64,000 bases of DNA from Blakeslea trispora. Lineage: Eukaryota; Mucoromycota; Mucoromycetes; Mucorales; Choanephoraceae. A program made the translations under genes and the position numbers. Where the stretch lies: NCBI GenBank assembly GCA_025331445.1, contig JAIWNE010000074.1, positions 62,001 through 126,000 of the forward strand, written 5' to 3'. The notes under the pieces were generated by a model. It saw nothing but the letters and a program-made list of their open reading frames with translations, had not been told where the DNA came from and searched no databases. Below, one piece after another: positions 22,894-35,482 of this stretch (position 1 is its first letter; the number at the start of each line of letters is the position of its first letter).

Positions 22894-25852
22894 TGGTTAA
22901 ATACAATTGGTATATAAATTGAATAGACAGTAATGAAATAGCAAGATATGGATGAATTGAAATATAAAGTCTTGCAAAATGGTATAAAAATTAAAATAAA
23001 GAGAAATAAATAAGCATGAAAAATTTACAGGGAAAAAAGAAGAGGAAAGGAAGAGAGAGAGAAAGGGGGAAAAAAAGAGAAAGAATAGAGATAAATATAG
23101 GTTTATACAGGTTTTTGAATTTGCACACACACACAATATAGGATTGCCCCTCCGACTCGTTTCGTTCGCGCTCAGAGATTTCAATTTGCGCATCCAATTG
23201 ACTTTGATTGTGCTTTGATTTCCTTATTAAAAAAAAAAAATTAATTTGAGCTCATGGCTTTATTGATCTAAAAAAAACTTGAGCATGCGTTTAAAGTTTA
23301 AAAAGAAATCATACAAGCAAAAAAAAAAAAAGATAGCTAATTAGGTGATAAGAGCCTTTTTTTTTTTTTACTCTTTCATCAAACAGACTTCTTTAATCAG
23401 ACGAAATCCAATAAGGAGGTCTTGTTCTCAATCATTTAGCTTACTTTTTTTTTTTCTCTCTTTAGCACTTTCTTTGCATTTAGACAATTTGGCCTATACT
23501 TAATTAACGATCCTTTCAAAGAAAGAAACCCTGAATTTCAGGAATTACAAAGAAAGAAATAAAGAGAAATAACAAATAGGATCAGCTTGTGTTTGTGCTT
23601 ATTTTATTTCTTTATTGTTCTGAAAAAAGAAAAAGTTATCTATGGTATTAAGGATCAATGCTTGTCTACTTGTTTATTGCTTGCCTAATGATGAAAGTAC
23701 CTTGAAGATGTATGAACGAGCATACTTGGACCTATCTGACTGACTTTGCTTTTTTAGCTTCTTTTTTTTTTTTTTAAAAAAAAAAAAAGGACATTAGGTA
23801 AGTCGTTTCTGGAAATAACTCACTTATTAAAAAAAAAAGCATATGCTTAAAATGAGACGTCGAGTCCCAATCCCCAATATCAAATCATTTGGCATACAGA
23901 GAACTCATTGCAAAAGTAGGCAGTCTAAATATAGCATGAATCTTAATTTTTTTTATAAAAAATAATAATAATCAATAGTGATTTATTGCCCATAATTCGG
24001 TCTATTGTATAACAGAGCCTATGAGTGACACTGTTGAAAGCCCTTTCATTAGCAATTGCTTATAATATACTACAAAGACCCCCTCCCTCTTTCCTTCATT
24101 CTGGAGGTCAAAGTAACCCCCCCTTCCTTCCTTCCTCCTTTCTTGGAAAAAGAAGAAAAAAAAAGACCTTAAATTCTCGAGTCAAAGTAATACCATTGAG
24201 TGATGGAGAGAATGAAAATAATAGCTAATGAACCCTTTTTTTTTTGCTGCACTGTTTGACAATCTCTATGGGTGTCATCCTTACATATGTAATCTATGTT
24301 TTGAGACAACATTGGCTTAGAATGTACCATTTAGAGCGTAGGGAGCAAACAGTCAATATTTGAGCTGATGCATATGAGGATAAGTAGGCGTCTACAACAA
24401 TGAATTTAAACGTGCTTTCTTATAAGTAAACAATGAATCTTTCGTAGAGACAAGAGAATATTGGCACTTTTTTTTATTTATTTAATGAGATTCTTGTTCC
24501 TACTCTTGCGCTACATTCAACAGTAGCAAAATGGGAAAGAACACTTTAACACTGTGAACTTTGTAGATGTCATTTACGCTTAAAAAACATGTTGGTTTTA
24601 ACAAAGCTAAAATAAGTCACCATATTATCTCTTCTTGCTTCATACAAGTGTTTCGAAGCTCTCTATGTATTACATGCCTATAGTTTCTTTTTTCTTGTTG
24701 CTCCTTCATTTGATATGTATGTTTAAATGATGTGCATTGGAGATGAAATACATTTTTTTTTTTATAGAAAGCAATAAGTGTGCAGGTAGATAATGAATAA
24801 GAAATGTGCTTTCTTATTTGCATAATGAAATATGCTTTCATGCATCTTCTTGACAATCAATTGGCATTGACAATAATTAAAACATTTCAATTAACTGGCT
24901 ATATGTTTTGCTTTGATTAGTAGGCTGTTGGCTACGACTCGATCGTTTCTTTCATTTGTGAGCACAAGTATATCTTTTTTTTTTTTTGCTTTTCTTTGTT
25001 TGACTTTTATGCCAATGAGCAAATTCAATGTCAGAACAAGACAACCTTTCATTGTCTAATTGCTCTTGGAGTTCATGAAATAATGGTTTGTTAAACTTGG
25101 TCAAGAAGACAAGAAAAAGCAGATGAGATTATGCCGCATTCCGCAAGCACTGAATGACTTGTACTTGAAAGTGAAGGCAAAAAAGAGTTCACAGGACCTA
25201 CAAGTCTGATGATAGGAACTAGTGATTTATGGAGAACGATTTTGAGTAGTACTCTGGCCAACATGCAGTCTACTTCAGGCAAAGACCTCCCAAAAAGCCC
25301 GTTCTTCTTAACATTGTTTAACGTGCTGAAGACGTTCTAAAAAAAAGCTTGTTTATACCTTATTGCTCTGATAGTTTCCATCAAAAGCTACAACCTTTCC
25401 AATTGATGTCATTGTCAAGAAAAAAATAAAAGAAAAAAAAAGGTCCTGTTGCTTGGTATGTTTTCAGTCTAAATAAAAGCATGCCATTCTCACTAGTTCT
25501 TTTTTTTTAAGAATACTTTAAGCAACTCCGCCTAGTTTCTTTTGGCTTGAGTTTTTGCCAAATTCAAACTCGCTTAAAGATAAATCCTCCATGACATTGG
25601 GTGTGTAATTTTTTTTTATTATGTTAATGAAGGAAACCTCAATGATATATGTTGTGTTCTGCACATAATCCCTAAAAAGAAGAAGAAAGATGATGAATGC
25701 CAAATAAGCTCTTTACTTTTGACTTGACACTTTATCAAGTCCGACGTCATTTTTCTTGAAGCAAGTCCTACAGTTTTTTTTTCGCTACTAAAATCTCTTC
25801 TCTTTCACTTTATTTTACTCTCTTTTTTTTTTTTTTTTTTACACACCACCTC
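22894..25852. other. Long intergenic region without genes
   Basis: Nearly 3 kb with many A and T runs, including a 12-T/12-A back-to-back tract near 23762-23788 and a CCTTCCTTCC tract near 24120. No ORF has motif support, and I see no tRNA, transposase or large inverted repeat. It contains the promoters of two divergent genes (UPF0658-like and diacylglycerol kinase). Confidence 0.5.
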
Positions 25853-26660
25853 ATGACAAACTCAGTGCAAAAGAAAGAAGACACATTGCTATCACTTGTA
25901 CCTGAGAAAGGAAGTTGGGAAATACCTCGTAAATTATTTCACTATTCTATAGGTTTGTAGACAACGATCTTGAACTTTATGAAACTATGCTTAATTTTTT
26001 TCCAAATAGGTTTTGTTGTACTGTATTTGTTTGTTGAGCATAAGGAAGCAAATGATGTTTATCCATTCCTATCTGCTTTTCTAGCTTTTGTTGTGTCGCT
26101 CGAGATACTTCGATTCAATTTAGACTGGTTCAATCGACTGTATTGCTCTGTTGTAGGCATCTTCATGAGACCTACAGAAGTCCAATCTCGGTTCAATGGT
26201 GTTGTTTATTATTTGTTAGGTAAGAATTGATCTACACAAGCCTTTTAGAAGAGAAATTGACATTATGATAGGCTGTATTATTGTACTCTATTGGTTTCCA
26301 TTGGATATTGCTGCTTTATCGATCATTTATTTATCATGGACAGATCCCACAGCTAGTATCTGTGGTCGATTGTATGGGAAATACACATGGCAATACAACG
26401 GTAAGAGTTTAGCAGGTACCTTGGGTGCTGTCATAACAGGTGCTCTTGTGACCTATTTGTTTTATGGTCCCTTGGTCAGCTACCATCAGCAGCCCTTGTC
26501 ATACAATATCGGCTCTTGGCCGCTTTTGTGCGGGTCTCTTTACGGTGGCCTTGTGGCCGGGTTTTCAGAAGGCGTCAGCAACTCTTTTGGTCTGGATGAT
26601 AATTTAACCATTCCTGTCCTGAGTGCCATCTTGCTCCTTGTTCCAAAATTAATAAAATAA
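25853..26660 (+). CDS. DGK1: CTP-dependent diacylglycerol kinase Dgk1
   Basis: Three exons: 25853-25952, 26010-26219, 26272-26660; 232 residues. An N-terminal PRKLFHYSIGFVVLYLF helix is followed by several membrane segments. The cytidylyltransferase-like motif is plain: DPTASICGRLYGKYTW, then NGKSLAGTLGAVITG, then a late GSLYGGLVAGFSEGVSNSFG DDNLTIP block. In yeast, Dgk1 of the ER/nuclear membrane phosphorylates diacylglycerol with CTP, opposing the phosphatidate phosphatase Pah1 and so controlling membrane versus storage lipid. Dolichol kinase has the same fold, but it is longer with many more helices, so Dgk1 fits better. A long T tract lies 12-30 bases upstream of the start codon. Confidence 0.88.
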
Positions 26661-27906
26661 AGGCTTACATTGCATATAGAATTTTATATATATATATTGT
26701 GAAACAAATACATATGGACACAACAAAGTGCTACAACCAATTACCCATTTATTTAGAGAAGGAAGAGAGAGAGGGGGTGGGGGACACGCGAAAGCAAATG
26801 ATAGCCATATGATATTGAATTTGTTTCCACAAGCGATTGCCTTATAAAGAAGGAAAAAGTCGCTCTATTTAAAAAAAAAGTGTTTGTATTCTTGAATGGC
26901 ATTTTGGCGCTTGAAGCGATATAAGTTCAAAGGATTGCTACTCTTATATAAAGCACTCTTAAATCGAGCGACTACTTTACCAGTAATTGATGATAGATGA
27001 TACATGTATATCGTTTGCACAAATAGAAAATAAAGTAAACAATCTAGACCTATGCAACTTATTGAATGAGTGCCAATCAATCGAATTCTTTTTTAAAAAA
27101 GAGATAATCGTTGTTGTGGCTCTGTCTTATGGTCTCTAAGCAAATGACAGACTTGTGCTTAAACATGAAAAGAACCTGTGCATTTCTTGTGCTGGACTTG
27201 TTATTATGAAAGAATCTACAGCAAGTGAAAAACTATATTGTTATTAAAGACCAGACAGAAGACAAAAAAAAAAAAGGGCATTTGTTAGGAATCAAGGCAT
27301 ACATTTATTCTTTGTGCTTAAAATGATTCGGTTTATTGTTTTATAGAGCATTTAATATCAAAAATACTTACCTTTGAGTACCATAAGCCAAGTAGCAAAA
27401 TACAGCAGAAGGAAATAAAGAGAGCCAGCATCTATATTGAGGAGATTTCTTTTTGAAAAATAGCAAATAAATGCATTCTTTCTTAGGAATTGGACTATCC
27501 GGCAAATCATTTCATTTAAACAATTGCTTGATCCAGTCGTTTAACTTTTTTTCCTTGGGATGTCTTCAAGAGTTTGTTGCCATGCTTCAAGAAAACTGCA
27601 GTGTGCTTGACCACTTTGACCAATTCACTATTCATGCAAGCCTAGATGTCTTTGTAACAAAGCTTATTTTCTCGGGTAGCTGGATAACTTGTTTCTTCTC
27701 TCTCTTTTTTTCATAATTTTTTCTTTTTCTCTCTCTCTTTAATTTGAGTCTTGTGAGAGAGAGAGTTTACTTGAGTTCTTGTTAAAATGCGCATTAAATT
27801 AACTTGACGACTTCTTTTTCTTTTTATTAAATGTGAAAAAAAAAGTTGATTTGAGACTTGTCATGCTTGTCAGTTTGATATATTTTTTTTAACCACAAGG
27901 GGACGC

Positions 27907-27961
<55 letters not shown>

Positions 27962-28071
27962 GAGAGAGGAGGAAAAAGGCTTGAAAATCAATTGTTGAAA
28001 GTAGGCATGGATAGACCAGAGAAAGAGAACTAAGAAAATTGTTTGCTAGCTTTTTGAAAAAAAAAAGAGGA
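26661..28071. other. Intergenic between convergent genes
   Basis: Contains the 3' flank of DGK1, the long 3' flank of TRA2 and a GA microsatellite (separate entry). The remaining ORFs are short and unsupported. Confidence 0.55.
27910..27957 (+). repeat. (GA)24 microsatellite
   Basis: An uninterrupted GA dinucleotide run of about 48 bp. On the transcribed minus strand it is a (CT) run about 115 nt beyond the TRA2 stop codon, within the probable 3' UTR. Confidence 0.95.
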
Positions 28072-29077
28072 TTAGCGAGACCATGATCTACTACGGCTTC
28101 TTGAGCGATAATATCTTCTACGAGGAGGAGAGCGACTTCTACGACGGCTTCTGTGGTAATCACCACCACGGCGATCACGGTCATATCGGCCACTGCCTGA
28201 TGATTTGCGTTCACCCATATATTCGCCAGGTGTAGGTGTATGAGGGCGATGGGTGACAGAATAATCAACACGGATTTGACGGTCATCAATCTCAATACCA
28301 TTTAAAGCGTCACGGGCGCGGGTGGCATCAGCTTGATCTTTGAAGTAAACAAAACCGAATCCTCTGGATCTGTTGCTCTATTATTGATTTTAGTCTTGTT
28401 TCTTTGCCTTCATTTGATCATTCTTACTCTGTGGTCATAAACAATGGTGACTTTTTCGAGGCTACCGTATTCACTAAAGACTTCTTCAATGTCAACTTCA
28501 CGTGTTCTTAAGCTCAAGCCAAAGACACCCAAGATGTTGGACATTTCAGGAGCTTCTCTTGTACCATGAAATTCTTTATTAGGCTCACTAAATTAAAAAT
28601 TGATAAATTAAGAACCATGCGTAAAATCAATTAGACAAAAAAAAAAAACTTACTTTTTGCCTCCACGGGGAGATTGGCGACGACGGCGAGGACTACGGCT
28701 TCTGCGGCGAGGGCTGCGACTTCTACGACGAGGGCTACGGCTTCTACGACGAGGAGAAGCACTGAAAAAGAAATTGTGAATAAATAGTTCAAGCATATCA
28801 TTTTTTTCAATTTGCTTTACCTTCTCTTTCTTCTATATTCTCTGCTTCTGGATCGAGATCGACTACGGCGACGAGAAGACTCGCGGCGGGCAGGAGAACG
28901 CGAACGAGAAGTGCGCTTAGGTGATCTTGATCGAGAACGAGAAACGGACCGAGGTTCTGCTTTCTCTTCATAACCGTCCTGCTACTAAAAATGTTAGAAA
29001 ATGATTGCCTATAGAAGAATAATAAAAAAGAAAGAGAGGGGTACCATAGGACTGCTGGGTCTTTCGTAATCAGACAT
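28072..29077 (-). CDS. Transformer-2 (Tra2)-like SR splicing regulator
   Basis: Five exons (complement): 29045-29077, 28821-28981, 28654-28761, 28428-28587, 28072-28377; 255 residues. Architecture is RS-RRM-RS as in Tra2: N-terminal Arg/Ser region with repeated [12 protein letters not shown] units (residues about 28-100), one RRM with RNP2 LGVFGLSL and RNP1 SRGFGFVYF (about 115-200), and a C-terminal RS tail ending RSRSWSR. Tra2 proteins bind GAA-rich exonic enhancers and promote splice-site use through the RS domains, in the nucleus. The RRM is interrupted by an intron just before RNP1. The next gene upstream, Cactin, is divergent at 235 bp and also works in splicing. The simplest alternative is another SR protein with a single central RRM, but flanking RS regions on both sides point to Tra2. 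Confidence 0.9.
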
Positions 29078-29312
29078 GGTAATTAAGAAAAGTTATATAC
29101 AAAAAAAACAAAAAGATAGAGAGAAATAGTTGGTTTTTTTTTATTCCTGTTTGAAAATTTTTTTTTCCTTACTTTCAACGTCATCATTCGATTTAAAGGT
29201 TTTTGTTTTGTTACATGTCACTTTAATATTTTTTTTTTCTATACTTGATTTAAATTTATTTCTTACTTTTTCTTTCTTTCTTTTTTCCCTATTATATCCA
29301 AGAAAGTTGAAT
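29078..29312. promoter_or_regulatory. Shared divergent promoter region of Tra2 and Cactin
   Basis: Only 235 bp separate the two start codons, so the promoters must be shared or abutting. The plus strand is strongly pyrimidine-rich with T runs towards Cactin. No TATA box or specific factor site is claimed. Confidence 0.6.
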
Positions 29313-31424
29313 ATGCCTCGATCTCGTTCACCTGATAGACATAGACGTCGCCGTTCTCCAGAAAAAAGAGAAAGACATCGCTCACGTAGTGTAGAGCGAA
29401 ACAGCGATAAAAAGAGAAGGTTAGTTTTTTTTTCTTGTGTAATTCAGTATATCACTCACACTTGTTAAAACAGACGACATGACCGCTCTTTATCAAAAGA
29501 GAGACATAGCTCCAAATCGAAAGATAGATACCGTTCCGAGTCTCGAGACAGACATCGGTCTAAGCATAAAAAGGAAAAGAAGAAAAGCAAACGACATGCT
29601 TATGACGACTATAATACACCCATTGAAGACGAAGAGGAAGAAAAAAGACGTGCTGCTGCTAGCGGTCGGCCTTCCCTTGAGACACTTGGTTATTCCAACG
29701 TCAGCAATCCTTTTAACGACGTTAATTTAGAGTCCAAATTTGTCTGGGGCAAAAAGAAGCAGAGAGATAAAAAGGAGCTTGGTCTATCCGAAGCAGAATT
29801 AAAGCGACGTGAACGTGAACGAAGACGAGAGGCTGATGAAGAATTAGCCAAACTGAACAAACGTCGAGCAGAACGTGAACGCGAGATGGAACTTCGTGAA
29901 GAGGAATACGAGCGAATGCAACGTGATGCTGAATTAGCTCAGATGGGTGATTGGGAAGCGAAAGAAGAAGAATTTCATTTGGAACAAGCCAAGCAAAGAG
30001 CCGCCATTCGTATTCGTGATGGCCGGGCTAAGCCTATCGATATCCTGGCGATGAATTTGCGATTGGCTTATGAACCAGATCGAGTGGAAGAGGATGTGGA
30101 TCTTGAAATCGATTTAGATGAACCTTATACTATCTTTGACAGCCTTACTTTGGAAGATACAGATGAACTTCATAAAGACATTCAGATGCATTTAGCGCTC
30201 GAGAAAAATCAAAAGACATTGGAGTTTTGGAGAGCTATGATGGTTGTAGCTGAAGACTGTCTGTTTAAGATGCGCGAAAATCAAGAGCGTCTCAAAACGG
30301 GCAATGTGGCCATCACAGTCAATAAAGACGTGCATCGTATCTTATCAGGCAAGACAGTATCTCAGCTCGCTGTACTTCAGAACCAAATTATGAAGAAACT
30401 AAGCTCGAGTGAGCCGATTGATGTGGAGTATTGGGAGAACCTGTTGAAGGAATTGGTCATCTACAAGGCTAGAGCTAGATTAGATGAAATGCATCAAGAG
30501 ATTCTAGCTGCTCGCTTAGAGCAGTTAAGAAACAAACAGAGAGAAGAAGCTCTCAAGGTTCAGGAAGAACTTGAGCGTGTGCTTTCAATGCAGCATCAAC
30601 AAGTACATGGTCAGGGCGTAGTGGCAGGCGAAGGAATAGAGGTAGAACCAGTAGATCAGGAATTGACAGAAGCACAAGACGCTGCTTTTAGTCATGACCA
30701 AGAAGCTACCCAGAAAGAAAGCACTCGCAGTTTACTGGTAGAAGAATATGATCGAGCAATGAGCCCGGAGCCCATGAGATCACTATCTAAAGAAGATCAA
30801 GACCTTGAGGTGGTTGATCCAACTGAAGACTTGAAGGAACTGATGGATAAACGACGCGTCGTTCTGGAAAGCAAAATTATTCCCAAACAACACAAGCACG
30901 AAGAACAACCCGAGCCTGAACAAGAATATCCCAAAGATGAATCGATTGCTTCCTCTGTCTTGTTTGAACAAGAGGCAGCCAAGGGTATTGATGAAGACGA
31001 AGATTTGTTTAATGTGGAAGCTGAATTAGCTCAACAGACCTATAATTGGCAAGACAAATATCGTCCTCGTAAACCAAGATACTTTAATCGTGTTCACACA
31101 GGTTATGAATGGAACAAGTACAACCAAACCCATTATGACCTCGATAATCCCCCACCTAAAGTTGTGCAAGGTTACAAGTTTAATATATTCTATCCTGACC
31201 TAATCGATCCTTCTGTGGCACCTACATATTATATCAAAAAAGATCCTGAATCACCTGACACAGTGCTTATTCGATTTCATGCTGGACCACCTTACGAAGA
31301 CATTGCTTTCCGTATAGTCAATCGTGAATGGGAATATTCACATAAGAAGGGTTTCCGTTGTAGCTTTGATCGAGGTGTGCTAAGTCTCTGGTTCCACTTT
31401 AAGCGACAGTTTTATAGAAAATAA
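29313..31424 (+). CDS. CACTIN: Cactin, spliceosome-associated protein
   Basis: Two exons: 29313-29419 and 29474-31424; 685 residues. An Arg/Ser/Lys-rich N-terminus (RSRSPDRHRRRRSPEKRERH) leads into a coiled, charged region; the conserved middle domain is seen from EFHLEQAKQRAAIRIRDGRA and AKPIDILAMNLRLAYE through to LVIYKARARLDEMHQEILAA. After an acidic variable linker comes the diagnostic Cactin C-terminal domain: KPRYFNRVHTGYEWNKYNQT, VVQGYKFNIFYPDLID, ending GVLSLWFHFKRQFYRK. In fission yeast and animals Cactin joins the spliceosome and is needed for accurate splicing and telomere or cohesin gene expression. Length and ends are complete. It converges with the ribose-5-phosphate isomerase gene; stop codons are 33 bp apart. 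Confidence 0.95.
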
Positions 31425-31457
31425 ATACTTTTTTCTTGTCTATTGTCTTTTTTTCAT

Positions 31458-32416
31458 TTATTTATTCATGCGTATAACTTGACCATCTTCACTTTCCAGA
31501 CTACCGTAATATACTGTGTCTGCCATGTGACAAAAAAGACCTACATCAAAGACACCCGTCATACATTTGATTTCCTTATAAAGCAAGGCAGGATCTTCAA
31601 TAGGTCCAAAATCACAGTCGAGAAGCAAGTTTCCATTGTCTGTCACAACAGGACCTGCTTTATCGGTAGGTGTAGCCATACGAAGTCGGATATTGGCAGA
31701 AGGAAACAGGCGTTTTAATTGATATGTGATGGTAGTCAAAGCCATAGGCACTACTTCAATGGGTACACCTTGCTTCCACTATGCTTCTGATCAACAAAGG
31801 AAAAACAGCATACATTTCTTTTGATTTATAGAGTTGTTTACCTGTGTACCTAGTTGAGTGGATCGTTTTCTTGCATCTAACATAATAAAGAAGTGAGGCT
31901 ATGTTTTCTCTTTTGCAATAGATTTAATAATTTACCAGCAACCAAAATCAACCGACGAGAGGCCTGTGCCACTAACCTCTCTTGAAACAAGCACCCTCCT
32001 CCGCCTTTAATTGCATTTAGTTGTGTATCTACTTCATCTGCACCATCAATTGTTATTTCGATTTGAGGATATCTTTATATAGAACGATTACACTGTTATT
32101 TCTTTTATCCGAGTCCTCTAAAAAGGTAATTCATAGCTTACTGTTCAATGGATCCAAGTTGAAGTTGATTCTCAAGAATCAGCTCACGTGTTTGAAAGCT
32201 TGTAGGAATACAGGTGATGGATTTGGCGAGCGGGGAACTAGCCAAGTGTTTGATGGCATAAACAATAGTCGAACCTGATCCTAACCCGAGGATAGACGGC
32301 TTGGTTTGAAGAATTTCTTTCATGGCATTCTCTCCTGCCCATTTTTTGCCTCTTTCTGCTGCTGCAGTTGTATAGTTTCGCTTTAATAAATGTGTACTTT
32401 GTCTAACAATCCACAT
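31458..32416 (-). CDS. RKI1: Ribose-5-phosphate isomerase A
   Basis: Four exons (complement): 32142-32416, 31936-32072, 31842-31876, 31458-31778; 255 residues. It interconverts ribose 5-phosphate and ribulose 5-phosphate in the pentose phosphate pathway. Motifs: phosphate-binding [13 protein letters not shown], catalytic-site [37 protein letters not shown] and [13 protein letters not shown] with the closing [12 protein letters not shown]. All RpiA active-site blocks are present. Compared with the usual start of RpiA proteins the protein carries about 20 extra N-terminal residues ([20 protein letters not shown]), basic and without acids, which resemble a mitochondrial presequence. No other in-frame ATG precedes the conserved core closely, so the extension is probably real. 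Confidence 0.94.
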
Positions 32417-33118
32417 TAAATAAGTTGGAGAATAAGAAATAAAAAGAAAAGTTCATCATCTTTTTTTTGAAAAAAAAGAAGCAAAGGTGTAACCAGTGGA
32501 GTTTCAATGAATCAAAGAAAGGTCTACTATTCAATTTGCATGTAGCAAAAGACATTGAGCATACATAACATCATTTTCCTTGACTTGAGTCACATAGCCT
32601 ACTCAGAAAGAAACAAGGAATACATTGGCTTTATCTTTGAGGCATACTTTTGTGTAACAGTAAATCACAGTTAATTGCCAGGATTTATAATGCATGCTTT
32701 TCTTTCTTTTGGATAGCATATGAGAAAAACAGAAAAAGAAACAGACTAAATACAAAGTATAAAGAAGCTTGGTCAACAACGAATTTATCTTTGTTTCGAG
32801 AATTATCCTTTAAAAAGATAAGATGAAAGAGAAAAGACTTTCATGTCAAAAATCCTAATTTGACAAAAAACCTAAAAAAGAAACCAATCGCCATACAAAA
32901 TCATATGACTGCCTTTTTTTTTCTGTGACTGAAGTATGCTTTCCCCCTTCTGCCTTTCACATCCTATTCATCTTTCTTGCTATTTAGTCTTTTTGGCTCT
33001 CTTTTTTTTTCTGTCTCACTTGACTTTTTTTTTTATTTTTTTGAGATTTCAATAGCCCTACTTTTTTCTTTCTTTTACTCTTTTTTTTTTTTTTTTTTAC
33101 TTATAAATCAAAATACAT
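32417..33118. other. Intergenic, divergent promoters of RKI1 and BRF1
   Basis: AT-rich, with long pyrimidine and T runs (33003-33100) just upstream of the BRF1 start. No coding or RNA gene signal. Confidence 0.55.
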
Positions 33119-35482
33119 ATGCGTTGTCATAACTGTGGTTCGAATAAGATAGAATCGGATGGGCCCTCTGGTACTAGTTTCTGTGTGGAATGTGGTACAG
33201 TAAGTATTGTTACTAAAATATCATATGCATAATTAACTTTGCATTTCAATTGCTTTCTCCTTCTTTATAGGTCCTTGAAGAAAATACTATTGTAGCCGAA
33301 GTTACCTTTGGTGAAACTTCTGGTGGTAAAGCCATTCTTCAGGGCTCTTATGCAGGTGAATCAGGTAAGGAAAAAATTAAAAAAAAAATTACTTTTTTTG
33401 ACTTTTCTTTAAAAAAAAAAATCATAGGTCGTATCTCTGGTGGCGGCTTATTTGGTCGAAACAGAGGCAGAGAAGGTCAAGAACAATCGATTGAAAATGG
33501 TCGTGTTAAGATATCTAGTTTAGCCCATGCTACCCGCTTGCCTGAACGTTACAGAGAAGCAGCACAACGTTACTATAATTTGGCCGTTGTCAATCGCTTC
33601 ACTCGAGGTCGCCGCAGTGACCATGTGGCTGCCGTATGTCTCTATGCAGTTTGCAGAACAGAAAAAAGTTCACACATGTTGATTGATTTCTCAGATATTC
33701 TACAAGTCAATGTGTTTACTTTAGGTGCTACTTTTCTCAAGTTTTGCAGAGTCTTGAACTTGACTTTGCCTCATGTAGATCCATCCTTATATATCTCTCG
33801 ATTTGCTGCTGCTTTGGATTTTGGTGATTATACACATCGAGTGGCACAGGATGCTGTTCGTATTGCTCAGCGTATGGATCGTGATTGGATTACAAGTGGT
33901 CGTCGACCTGCAGGTATTTGTGGTGCTTGTCTGTTGATTGCGGCGCGTATGAATGGATTTCGAAGAACAACTCGTGAAATGATTTATGTCGTCAAAGTGT
34001 CCGATGTGACCATTGAAAAGCGTTTAAGTGAATTCAATCAGACAGAATCAGCACAATTATCAGTACGAGATTTCAGAACCATCTGGCTTGAGAGTCGTGC
34101 AGATCCACCTTCGTTTACAAAGAACAAAAAACTAGCCGAGCTGGAAAAGAAGAGAAAGAGAGCTGCAATCAAAGGCACTGATGCTTCGGAATCTGAATCT
34201 GAGTCGGAAGAAGAAGAAAATGATCAAAGCGAACAAGCATCTCTGGATCAAAATCAAGTAGATGATCAACCTACAGCTTCTAAAGAGCTAACAGAAGAAG
34301 AAGTGGAGCAGCAAATGATACAAAAGGAAATTGCCAGCAGTTTGAATGATCAAGTACGACTGATGGCTGATGTAGACACTGAACTCACAGCAGATGCCTC
34401 CGTAGATACATCTGTTTCTGAGAAGGGAAAAGAAAAGGCAACACAGGAATTAGAAGCAACACAAGTAGCTACACAGTCTTCAGAAATGGAGGATACTCAA
34501 GCAACTTTAGTAGAACAACAAGAAAGTGATTATATACCCATCAAGGATGCTGATTATAATGCATTGCCATTAGAGGACCGAATGAAAATATCAGCTATTG
34601 CCAGAGCTAAAGTTGCTGCAGAAGAACAAAGCCTACTTAATCCCGAGCTTGAGGAAGATGTCGAAGAAATTGCAAAGGAAATGGATAACTGGCTTGGCGA
34701 TAATTCTATGGTGGAAGCTGCTAAACAAATAGGTAAGAAAAAAAAAGTTTGTTTCCAGACTTTAATCTTTACTGATTCTTTCTTTTAAAAAAATGATACC
34801 AATAGAAAAGGAAAAACACGAAAGTGATGAAGAAGAAGAGGAAGAGGTGGATGAGGGCAATTTATCAGACGTTGATTGTGAAGAAATTGATGCAATGATT
34901 TTGACTGAAGAAGAGGTTGCATTCAAGACAAAGATTTGGTATAACGCCAATAAGGAATATCTGGAGGAAATGGCAGTGAAACGTATGATTGATAAGGAAA
35001 AGGGACATCCAGTATCTCGCAAGAATAGGCACAAGAAAAAGAAGGCCTACCATCCTGCATCCACACCTGCAGAAGCCGCCAAGCAATTGTTGGCAAACAA
35101 AAAACTCTCCAAGAAAATCAATCAAGCTGTGTTTGATGATATGTTTGAGTCACCAGAGTCAATAGCAAAACTAAAGGCAAGAGATGCTGTCGAGAAGATG
35201 ACTGGCAAATCTATACCTGCTCCTGTTACAGAGTATGAAGTGGTGGAGGAATCCGGCGATGCTGATGCCTCTGCTGCTAAAAAGAAGACAGATGGCACCA
35301 AGTCCACAACTAATGGTGATCAAACAACTGAAGAACAAGGCGAAGACGAAGAAGATGATGAAGAAATGGATTCAGACGATATGGCTGAAGATGAACGTTT
35401 CCTGCGTGATGCAAGAGCTAATTATGCATTTGATGATGACGTTGGAGAAGATTATGGAGAAGACTATGGTGACGACTATTAA
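33119..35482 (+). CDS. BRF1: TFIIIB subunit Brf1 (RNA polymerase III transcription factor)
   Basis: Four exons: 33119-33199, 33271-33364, 33428-34732, 34806-35482; 718 residues. The first exon encodes the TFIIB-type zinc ribbon (CHNCGSNKIE ... FCVECGT), then two cyclin folds: LPERYREAAQRYYNLAVVNR to LNLTLPHVDPSLYI, and FAAALDFGDYTHRVAQDAVR to TTREMIYVVKVSDVTIEKRL. The C-terminal half is acidic and disordered but holds the Brf1-specific block (CEEIDAMILTEEEVAFKTKI, then WYNANKEYLEEMA) that binds TBP, and a DEEE-rich tail ending in short YGEDYGDDY repeats. Brf1 with TBP and Bdp1 recruits RNA polymerase III to tRNA and 5S genes. Ribbon, both folds and homology block II are all complete. The final intron contains an A-rich run, and reading through it would truncate the protein. 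Confidence 0.95.
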
